Source: Podocnemis expansa
Taxonomy: Eukaryota > Chordata > Testudines > Podocnemididae
Reading direction: 5' to 3'
DNA length: 64,000 nt
NCBI GenBank assembly: GCA_007922195.1
Contig: ML681963.1
Location: 132,439,764 to 132,503,763 of the forward strand
In this document: in pieces, positions 55,500-64,000 of the stretch
How positions within the stretch are numbered: position 1 is the stretch's first letter
How the letters are laid out: each line of letters opens with the position of its first letter
Program-made: the position numbers and the translations under genes
The notes under the pieces: model-generated
What the model saw: the letters and a program-made list of their open reading frames with translations, nothing else
Database searches by the model: none
Told to the model about the DNA's origin: nothing

Positions 55500-57440
55500 A
55501 GTTGTGGTGATGGGGATTGAGTCCTCACCAGTAACTACTGAAGAAGAGGGAATGGGGGCCAGATTGCCATGGGCCCTGTGGGGCTGGAGGGCCTGGGGGA
55601 GGCCCCTTCAGGAGAAGGCCATGGTATTTTGGCTCCCCCTGGGGGTCGCGAGCGGTACCCCAGGCAGCTGAGGTTTCTGGAGGAAAGAGGGCGTTGCCCC
55701 TGAAGGGGAGATCGAGGGCCACCTCTTGAGAGGCCGGGGGCACTCTGGCCTCCCATAGCCAGGCTGCACGGCGCAGGGTTACTGTGGAGACCATAGTGCG
55801 GGCCGCCGTATCCACCTCATCCCATGATGACAAGAGGAGGTCCTGGGAGGCTATTTTACCCTCCTCCAAGAAGGCATCATACTCTTCCTTGGCCTCTGGT
55901 GGGAGTAAATGTCTAAATCTGTTTAATGCCTCCCACACATCCAACATGTACCCGCTGGTTGTTCGCGTCCCACAACTGAAAGGCCAAGGAGAAGTATATC
56001 TTCCTACCCAGTAGCTCCAACTCCTTTGCATCCTTCGATGTTGGGAGGGGATCACGGGAGATCTGTCTCAGCCCTAAGGCTGGTTCTACCACTGTGTGAG
56101 GTGGGGCTGGGTGGTGGGCTAGTGAGGAAAACTCTGACCACGGGACCCTGTACTAGAGACCTGCCATATCTGAGACTGGGGAGATGGAACCTGGGTTTTT
56201 CTAGCAGGAGGAGGCCAGGTCCTAGACACTCGGGTGAAGGGGAACCATGACCGGTTCCACCGAGGAGAACACCGGGCTGAATAAAGCATTGGAAGGTACC
56301 TCGGAGGATTGTACCTCCATACCCATGTGAGCTGAGATATGGCGCAGGAGATCAAAATGCGCCGACAAGATGCCTGTGTAGGAAGACAGTACCAGGTTTA
56401 AGGCTCTCTCCGGTGCCGGGGGTGGTATTGACATGGTCACAGAGGCCTCGTGCAGTGACCATTCTTGTGGGTGGTACCGGAAGGGCGATGGTGCCGACAC
56501 TTGGTGCTGGGGCCATTTAGAGCCTTCTAAAGCCCCTTCCCCTGGGCTGGAACAGGGGGAAGCATCTCGGCACCCACGAGGCAGTACCAGAGATGGCAGG
56601 GTGATATGCTGCCGCAGGGATAGTTCCATGGTACTGGGACCCAGGGAGGTGATGGGCTCCGTAGCTTCGGAGCCCGGGGCCTGCGGTGGGGAAGGAGAGA
56701 GATGCCACTTGTGTTGGGCCCAGGCCTTCGACATGAAGGTTGACTTGCCCCTTCTAACCGGTGCTGGCAAGGGAGATGTAGGCAGCAGGAGGAGTACCCT
56801 GGTAGCCTCCTGCCCCTGGGGTTGTCGGGATCGGCACCAACCCTGACGGGCCCCGGGGAGAACCTTGTGTCAAAGGCGCAGGGCTGTGTTGGCGCTGTGG
56901 TACTGGGGTCAAGCCTGACTGGTCCTGGGGGGAGCCCTGCGTCAAAGATGCAGGGCTATTGTGGTGCTGTGGTGCTGGGATCGAGCGCGACTGGTCCTGG
57001 GAAGAGCCCCGTCTTGGAGACGCCAGGCTGTATCAGCGCTGTGGTACCAAGGTTGGTACCCAGCTTGTCCTGCGGCCCCTTTTGGTGTGGTGCCAGGCGG
57101 TTTCCGGTGCCGAACTGGCACGCAGTGCTGCAGGAGGTCCCGAAGCCTCAGGAGAGGCGTGCCAAGCCTGCTTGCAGGCCAGGGCATGGCACCTTTGCTC
57201 CCTGTCCTTGACTGTCCTCTTCTTGAAGGACAGACAGATGGAGCATGTGGTGACCAAGTGGCTTTCGCTCAGGCACCGGAGGCACTTCTTGTGGGGTTCA
57301 TCCCATGGGAAGGCCTTGCCGCATTTGCACAGGGTTTGAACCTTGGCATGGCGGATGGTGGAGTAACATGGTGTTCCAGCCCGAGAGGGGAGGCTGTCTT
57401 CGGTGGAACTAAGTCCACAAACAGGTACTCCCAGTTGGGT
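55500..57440 (-). pseudogene. DIRS gag-like region, copy E
   Basis: Three minus-strand frames run in order. The frame ending at 57033 has a zinc knuckle C-x2-C-x4-H-x4-C-x2-C (CLRCLSESHLVTTCSIC, about 57220-57270), preceded by CKCGKAF. The next frame (56222-56770) is a Pro/Ser-rich linker. The third (55525-56055) has the gag core blocks EEYDAFLEEGKIASQDLL, DEVDTAARTMVSTVTLRRAAWL and DLPFRGNALF. The three lie in different frames, so at least two frameshifts separate them. The long open lengths suggest this copy is younger than A-D. Confidence 0.7.
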
Positions 57441-57534
57441 GAAAAACTCATAAATTGAACGAAGGACAGGCTGCTTGCAAAGCGCAAGGAGTGGGCAGTT
57501 CCACAACCAATGCAAAGGTGGAAAAAATGAAACT

Positions 57535-57705
57535 GCAGGGGGGGTTGGGCGGCAGCCACATATATAGTCACGGGGTGGCATGGAGGGCGGTGGCTGCCTG
57601 CCCTCTTCTGACAGGGTAGGGCAAAAAGTTCGGACCAATCCGGTGCTCTGGCACGGAGACACCTATTTCTGAATGTACCCAAGCAGCGCTCGAAGAACAA
57701 ATGTT
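57535..57705 (-). repeat. 5' inverted terminal repeat, copy E
   Basis: It reads GCCACATATATAG, CTGCCTGCCCTCTTCTGACAG, GGGCAAAAAGTTCGG and CACCTATTTCTGAATG on the plus strand, the reverse complement of the left end in matching order. The first ATG of the gag frame (57662) lies inside this repeat and is probably not the true start. Confidence 0.75.
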
Positions 57706-59181
57706 ATAGTAGGTTTTCCCTTTTGCTGTTAACTGGATTGCAGATGCATGCAGTTTGAGTGAATGGCTGGGGGATTAGGACTGAAATAAAATGTTCTTTG
57801 GGTGGGATGATTTGTCACCAACTTCAGAGGAGACAGGTTCTGCTGTGTTAGGATTCTGGCTGCGTTAAGAGCTTTTTCAGTTTTTTGATAATATGGTCTC
57901 CTCTCTTTCCTTTTGATACCCTTGATGTTACACTATGCAGTTTCTTTTTATAAAAGAGCATTAACTCTGCTAGGATTAAACAGCCCTTTTTGTTCAAAGG
58001 CAGGCATTCCTAAATGTTCTAAAATCTTCATGTTTGATCAGACAGCATGAAATTTGGTGTACCTCATCGTGATGTGTCATAGGGTAAGTGATCCAAATTT
58101 GGGATTTCAGCCAGGGATTTTAAAGATAGCATTTCTTAAGGTTGACACATTCTACCAGCTCCCCCTGCCCCCACAGTCCTGGGGATCAAATTGTGAGTGA
58201 CTATGACTGCTCCCACCTACAAACAAACAAAAGCAAAGCAGAATTTTCCAGAGGGGAAAAAAAAAAAGCAAAGCAAAAACTCAGTTACTTGATATTTTCC
58301 TAGTTAGTAAAAGGCAACCACTATCTCTTAAGAGGCACAATACTGAAAATGTTACACAAAAAAGGGGTAAGCTTTCTGCACAGGCATATTTCAAACATAT
58401 TACAATGTACATGTGCTGAAAGTCTTTACAAGGGGGTTTCCAGTCAGCCAGTAGTCATGTGATCTGGTTGACTCAAGGGCGAATGCTGTGGCCACTGAAC
58501 CTGAGCTATATCAGGCCAATATAAATTCAAAACCTACTCTTTACAGAAATCTTAAAAAGATTTGTAGTCATGTTTAGACAGTCTGCCTCTGTTGGAGTGT
58601 ATGTATATTATTTTGGGGAAATGCAATCTTGACTACAGCAGATAATTCATGAAGTCTTCAAAGTGTTACACTTGTGATTGCTTGTTGGAAGAGAAGGCAG
58701 GATTAGGAAGCAGAGAAGTATGTGCTGGGGGAATATGGGGAGTGGTGGTTTGGGCTTTAGAGATAATATCAGTGAGGGGATATTTGAGATTATAAATTGG
58801 AGTTTCTCCTGTAGGAGAGGAGTGGGATCTTAGGTTTGGGAAGACTTTTAGGAAGAGAAGGATGAGATACTGAGGGGGAACATGAGGGTTAGTGGATAAA
58901 AGGATGAGGGGATTAGGTGCAAAACTAGTGCAGAATTGGCTTTTCATACCAATGTTCTCCTCGCCTGTATGTGACCCAAGATCTGGAGATTGTTAGCCTC
59001 TCTTCTTACCCTCAGTGTGAGCCAGGATCTGAAGGATCCTGTGATAATATAAATTTTAGATCACTTGAAAACCAGAAAAGACAAAACTAAGATTCATGCC
59101 AGTCCTACAGTATGTAAGTCAGCTGGTTGGCTTGGAGGGGGCAAGCTGTGTGGGCCAGGGCATATCAGAGAAAGACTCATA
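57706..59181. other. Unassigned sequence
   Basis: No feature was recognised beyond A-rich runs near 58255. Confidence 0.35.
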
Positions 59182-59329
59182 GGCTATGTCTACACTAGGG
59201 GCTTAAGTCAATTTAAGCAACTCCCTGGCCACATCTGGAGTTCAACATTTGGACTTGCTTAAGTCGACTTAATAACTCTTGCCCTTAAAGTTGACTTTAA
59301 GGGTAAAGTTGCCTTAGTGCAGTAGAGCC
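59182..59329. mobile_element. Small TIR element with GGCTATGTCTACACT end
   Basis: The left end GGCTATGTCTACACTAG and the right end AGTGCAGTAGAGCC are imperfect inverted repeats. The interior has several CTTAAGTCGACTTAA-like palindromes, parallel in style to the TTCGAACTA palindromes at 23.5 kb. Confidence 0.6.
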
Positions 59330-59362
59330 TTTTAAGTTGATTGTTCTCTGTACTGGCAGTCT

Positions 59363-60060
59363 ATCTCAGCTTGGTGTCATCTGCAGACTTCATTAGCACA
59401 TTCCCACTTTTTGTGCTAAGGTTAGTAATGAAAAGGTTAAATAGGATTGGTCCTAAGACCAGTCCCTGAGGGACTCCATTGGTAACCTCCTTGCAGCTTG
59501 ACAGTTCACTCTTCAGTATGTAGCCTTCTCTTTAACGAGTTCCTTATCCACCTTACTATATTCATATTAATCCCCATCTTCTGTAACTTTACTAATAATT
59601 CCCTATGTGGAACTGTATCAAATGCCATGCTGAAAGCTAAGTAAATTAGGTCAACCACATCCCCTTTATCTAAAAAATCTGTTATCCTCTCTAAAAAGGA
59701 GATCAGGTTAGTCTGGCACAATCTACCTTTTGTAAAGCCATGTTGTATTTTACCCAGTTACTGTTATCCTAAATATCCTTAAGTACTTTCTCCTTCAGAA
59801 TTTTCTCTAAGACCTTGGATACTACTGAAGTCAAACTAACAGGCTTGTAGTTACCTGGATCATTTTTATTCCTTTTCTTGAAATGAGGAACTATATTAGG
59901 GATTCTCCAGCTATACAGTACAACCCCCGAATTCACAGATTCATTAAAACTCTTTGCTAATGGGCTGGCAATTTCATGAGCCATTTCCTTCAATATTGTC
60001 AGATGGAGATTGTCCGAGCTCCCTGATTTAGTCCCATCTAGCTGATTGAAGTAGGGGTGG
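59363..60060 (-). pseudogene. CR1 LINE reverse-transcriptase relic, antisense
   Basis: Two minus-strand frames carry CR1 ORF2 blocks. The first (59769-59993) has KEMAHEIASPLAKSF, VVLYSWRIPNIVPHFKK and DPGNYKPVSLTSVVSKVLEKIL. The second (59506-59721) has NLISFLERITDFLDKGDVVDLIYLAFSMAFDTVPHREL, the finger-palm region with the first catalytic aspartate position changed (YLAFS where YLDFS is usual). Text at 59380-59490 is the antisense of the following part. The copy is truncated at both ends. Confidence 0.85.
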
Positions 60061-60367
60061 GGACTACAGCTACTTCATGAATAGCAGGGTTGTGGGGCCT
60101 AGCTCTGTGTGCAACTCAGCCGATATGGCCAAGGAACTGTGGCTCCCCCTGATTGTAATACGGGGAAACGGCAACAGAAGGTGCCAGACAAGGTGGAAAT
60201 TTTTGTGTTAATGGCTTCTAAATTTTGGGGTTCTCCTGAAACCTCTTCCATTTGGTTCCTTAAGAACTCAATTTGATTCTAGTCTCGTCACTCAGGTTCC
60301 TTTATTTGGCATAAAGTAAAGCTAAAGTAAAGTGGATGAGACTGAAGCACATAGGCTAGATATAGGG

Positions 60368-60671
60368 CAGTGGTTCCCAATCTGTGGTCAGTGGACCACT
60401 TGTAGTCCACGAGGGTATTGCAGGTGGTCCATGGGTGTGTGTGTGGGGAGATAATTACTGCAGGTAAAGGTAAAGTAATAAGTGCAATATTTTTGTGAGT
60501 GAAATTATTAGAAATAGCTGCATTTTTAAACCCCCTTGATATACAAGTTTGACTCCTGTTTGCCATAGGCTATATTAAAAATGTTTAAAACGGTTTGTTT
60601 AGATGGTGGTCCACAAAAGCTTTTGATGCCGATTTAGTAGTCCACCTAAAGGGAAAGTTTGGGAACTACTG
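60368..60671. mobile_element. Non-autonomous hAT element (CAGTGGTTCCCAAT ends), copy 1
   Basis: The ends are CAGTGGTTCCCAATCT and AGTTTGGGAACTACTG. The flanks ATATAGGG and GTATAGGT agree at six of eight positions. The interior (GATAATTACTGCAGGTAAA, AAAAATGTTTAAAA, AAAAGCTTTTGATG) matches the copy at 63721. Confidence 0.82.
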
Positions 60672-63600
60672 GTATAGGTCATATCACATATCCAAAGTTG
60701 CACAACAAGCCTCTCCCTTTAGACAGCTTTTTACATTACATTGCATTTACTATATGTTGCATCACATATTTTTGGATAACATTTTTTCCTTTGTAGGAAC
60801 CAATGCCTGTGTAGCATACTCTGTACACACACTGTCTGTATATGACTCACATTTCACCTCATCTTTACGTTCCTGATTTGTCTCTTCTGTTGTTGTCCAT
60901 TGTAAACAGATCCCTGGCTGTTCCCTCTTAATTAAGCTAGTATGGAGACTGTATGTGCTGATCCATTTACCTCCATAATTCTGTCTCCCAAAAATGAGAC
61001 CCTCACCCATAAACAATTACTCATGTCAATCCAAGCCCATATTCTGCTGTTTTTTTAAAAAATTAATATTGTATTGGTATTATATTTTTTGTATTTTTGT
61101 TCTTTTTAGCGGATTATTTAGTACTGTATTTTTAGGATTACAGTAATGATAATTCTTTTGGTTATTAATATTAGGTTTAACATATGAGCTAAGGAGTGCA
61201 AGGTTACTTTTTTGTCATATCTTTTCAGGATGTAAATTTATAGGATAAGTTTTTGTTTTTAAAACTTTTTATTTTACTTTTGTTCTTATTTCAATTATAA
61301 TCATAGAAATTTGTACAAAATATAAAAAATTTAAGAATGAAACACAAACTAAATTAATTAAAATCACATATGGGGTCTTATAGTAGAACTATTTTTTAAC
61401 TTCTGCACAATACTTGTTATTACTAGCATAAGCAATTTTTACTTTACTAATGTTTCAGCATTTTAACTATACTGTGGAATTTGGAGAGTTTTGTTTTTTA
61501 GAGTGAACTTAGGTGCCAGCAACTTTGTCTGTGAGATGTTTCATCTGTAAGTGCTCCCATATTCAAAGAGTAGTGCAAGTCCAAGGCTTTTAATGTCTTG
61601 CACTATCTAGCAACAGTTTTTGAGGAGAGAAAATCAACTTTTTTTATATGGCAGAGTTTGGAGTGGTTTACATTTTATTTTACAGTATTGGACTTCTACT
61701 AATTGTTTTATTTTGCATTAACTGATGTTTTTTATATTAAATTTTAGTTTTTTGTGGTGATAAAAATGGCAATTTTTTTCTTTAAATTACCTAAGGCTGG
61801 TTTTCCTTTGTTTAGCATGTATTTTTTGTATATTATATATGGTATTATTGTTATTAGAAGATATACAGTTAACAGAATCTGCTTTTGCTCATTGAACGGA
61901 TGCAGTACTCTGCTATTTTTTTTGCTTTGGGTTTTCTTCCCCATCACATTGCCGGTATTTTTCCTTGTTTTGCATCTGCTAGATATTTTATACTTTGTGT
62001 ATATTTTTGGTGCTTTTAATTAGTTTTGCATTGTGAAATATTGAAAATATTACTCCCTTTTGTTCTGGGAAGTTAAAATTAATGCAGAGAGCCTGGACTG
62101 CTAAATTTAAGAGGTTAGCTTGAAATCTCAGTAATCAGTGTATTGGTTTCCTACTATTTTAATTCTGGTATTAAATGTGGCTTATCTGCCATTGCATAAT
62201 GTGCTAGCCCTTCCTTTCCTAATGTTGTATTATATCCTTAAATTGTATTGTATCTTAAACTATATTTTTCTAAAAAATCATTTTAGCTGTTTTAAATGGG
62301 CTATTTCTGTATTAACTGTACTGTGAGTACCTCTTGCTTTATTATATAATTAAATATATGGCTTTCAGAAGAACCAGAATTATTCATCATCTAGCGTGTG
62401 GGCTATTAGCTGTTAACAGGCATAACTGAAGGAGCCATAAACTGTGTCTCTTCAAAGAGAGAGTGCTAAGAGATAAGTGTACTCTTAGGGGAACTTAGTG
62501 AGCTAATAATAATTCATGAAGCATAGTACCAGAGAATCAAAAATACAATACATTGAGTGGATTCAGGTTTGAATATAATGAAAACTACTAACTGTGAAAA
62601 TGTATATTTTTTTTCCCTCTTGAAAGGTAAAGCAGATTTATCTTGCATTGGATATACTGCTCTGAACAGAAGTTACAATCTTAGTCCTTCTGCCCAGTGA
62701 AGTCTGAATCAAGGCAGAGGGTCTTCATTTTTAATCTTTTATTTGTTTTAGTTTAAATTGAAAATTACTACTCCTGGCATATTTCCTGAACAGACCATGT
62801 GCTTTCTCTGCCTCTACAGAGGAGAACAGATGTTTCCTTCTCTTTTTTTTCTGTTAATATTTTGCAAGCATTCTTTGTCTCCTCTCCTCCAGGAAACAAA
62901 TTTCTTTTTATTTTTTCCTAGAATTTTGCAGTTTTCCATAGTTGTCTGCTAGAGGCACAGTCACAAGGACTCATTGTTTGTTCAAATGATATCTATTCTG
63001 GTGTGTGGGGATGCACATCCCCAAGTTTTGGATGAAACATTGTTTTAATACAGTTCTGAAGGTGATTCCAAATAGTATAGATTGGAAGGCTGGCTCACTC
63101 TGAAAACTTGATTGTGACTCTGAAGTGGAGGAGGACCATGGTCATGCGCTAATTCTGATCTGTTGAACTCTCATAGCTGGCTGCAAGATAAGCAGATGAA
63201 TGTCATTGGAGGAGGGATAATTGTTGGGAAAAACAAGTGGTGCTATAGTACAAATGCATTTTGCTCTCTGAACTGATGGATGTATAAAGTGAGGGATGCA
63301 GACGCATGAGCAGTGAAAGAGATGTGTTCTAACAATGCATGGATGCTTCTCTGGAAATGGCCCATATGGGTGGGAAGATGATAGGCTCAGTGTGCAAAGG
63401 ACCAACTGATTTGAGAAGCATTGTCACACTGCTAATTCCACAGTACAAACTGGTGCATGTAAACACCAACTGTCAGTGTAAATTGATATAGATTCCTACT
63501 TTACTCAGAGATTCTGTTCCCTATGTACATCAGTTGTTCCACGGCTGGAAAAGATGTTATGCATAGATAGATGAAGAAGGCACTGAAGATAAAATAGAAA

Positions 63601-63712
63601 ACATGGCTACATCATTAAGCATGTGGATATTCCTGTTTGGGGGCCTAAAAGATCTAAAGTTTGGATCTGCAGTAGTTCTGGTCTTTTACTTACCATGGCT
63701 GAAGGAACAATG
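60672..63712. other. Unassigned, strongly AT-rich sequence
   Basis: Nothing was recognised. Positions 61030-61760 are very T-rich. Open frames such as 61754-62023 are Phe/Ile/Leu-rich and reflect base composition. Confidence 0.4.
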
Positions 63713-63720
63713 CTCTAATG

Positions 63721-64000
63721 CAGTGGTTCCCAATGTGTGGTCCATGGGCCACTGGTGGTCTGTGAGGGCACTGCTGGTGGTCAATAGGGGGCAAAAAGAT
63801 AATTACTGCAGGTAAATGCGCTGCAGGTAAATGTACTGTGATGAGTGCAATATGTTTGTGAGTAAGCATAATAAATGATTAGAAACAGCTACACTTTTAA
63901 TACCCCTTGATATATAAGTTTGACTCCATAAGCCATAGGCTATGTTAAAAATGTTTAAAATGGCTTGCTTCTGCAGTGGTCCTCAAAAGCTTTTGATGAC
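63721..64000. mobile_element. Non-autonomous hAT element (CAGTGGTTCCCAAT ends), copy 2, cut by the window edge
   Basis: It starts CAGTGGTTCCCAATGTGTGG after CTCTAATG (63713-63720), the expected left target octamer. The body follows 60368-60671 closely to AAAAGCTTTTGATG at the last bases, so the right end and right duplication lie just beyond the window. Confidence 0.82.

Larger units (their letters stand above)
52205..57705 (-). mobile_element. DIRS-like element copy E, gag-only, with inverted terminal repeats
   Basis: About 5.5 kb, GC-rich and rich in CpG compared with its flanks. Inverted terminal repeats lie at 52210-52430 and 57535-57705: GAACTTTTTGCCCTA, TGTCAGAAGAGGGCAGGC and CTATATATGTGGC recur in reverse complement on the right. 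A further copy of the terminal motif at 52465-52550 (GCTTGGGTACATTCAGAAATAGGTG) matches the reverse complement of 57659-57697 better than the outer copy does, which recalls the internal complementary region of DIRS elements. The minus strand encodes a gag-like region (55.5-57.4 kb). No RT, RNase H or recombinase is recognised in 52.56-55.3 kb, so it looks non-autonomous. Confidence 0.72.

Noticed and set aside
61754..62326. Membrane-protein-like open frames in AT-rich DNA
   Set aside because: Phe/Ile/Leu-rich translations follow from T-rich sequence and are not evidence of genes.
1..64000. CRISPR arrays, operons, ribosome binding sites or other prokaryotic features
   Set aside because: The repeat content is that of a vertebrate genome. 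There are no regularly spaced repeats with unique spacers and no dense gene packing.

Overview
The window is a piece of a vertebrate nuclear genome made almost wholly of transposable-element remains. No intact protein-coding gene is visible. The best guess is a turtle, probably a cryptodire. The evidence is a tRNA-derived SINE with a CR1-like tail of the tortoise Pol III SINE type (about 17.18 kb), many CR1 LINE pieces ending in the ATTCTATGA-type tail, at least five DIRS tyrosine-recombinase retrotransposon copies, several Penelope-like element (PLE) tails, MIR-like sequence and many non-autonomous hAT elements. DIRS and PLE copies in such number fit turtles better than birds, crocodilians or mammals. 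The species assignment is inference.

Layout. 1-1.5 kb: 3' part of DIRS copy A. 1.5-2.3 kb: two hAT-type elements. 2.74-10.17 kb: DIRS copy B, complete from inverted terminal repeat to inverted terminal repeat but decayed, with four hAT insertions and one PLE insertion. 10.2-18.9 kb: mostly unassigned sequence with a MIR-like element, a fold-back PLE tail, an antisense L1-like ORF1 relic, a 360-bp TIR element and the tRNA-SINE. 18.9-27.7 kb: hAT elements (one nested inside another, both with target duplications), a pogo/Tigger-like MITE, two CR1 pieces, a palindrome-rich MITE and a GT/GA microsatellite holding a 10-N gap. 27.84-31.99 kb: DIRS copy C with a solo LTR inside it. 32-44.4 kb: sparse sequence with PLE, CR1, hAT and LTR-like fragments. 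44.4-45.6 kb: a PLE with a recognisable GIY-YIG endonuclease region and a 12-bp target duplication. 47.3-51.4 kb: a nested stack in which a CR1 is split by DIRS copy D, and D is itself hit by PLE tails, a second LTR of the 28-kb family and a hAT element. 52.2-57.7 kb: GC-rich DIRS-like copy E on the minus strand, with inverted repeats and a gag-like region but no recognisable reverse transcriptase or recombinase. 59.2-60.7 kb: a small TIR element, an antisense CR1 reverse-transcriptase relic and a hAT element. A second copy of that hAT runs off the right edge.

The parts do not form a working pathway. The window records successive insertions, and the nesting gives a relative order. The points most worth checking are the gag-only DIRS-like element E and its 2.7-kb unexplained interior, the fold-back PLE copies, the nested stack at 47-51 kb, a GC-rich repeat pair of unknown family, and one weak candidate for a host terminal exon at 13.08 kb.
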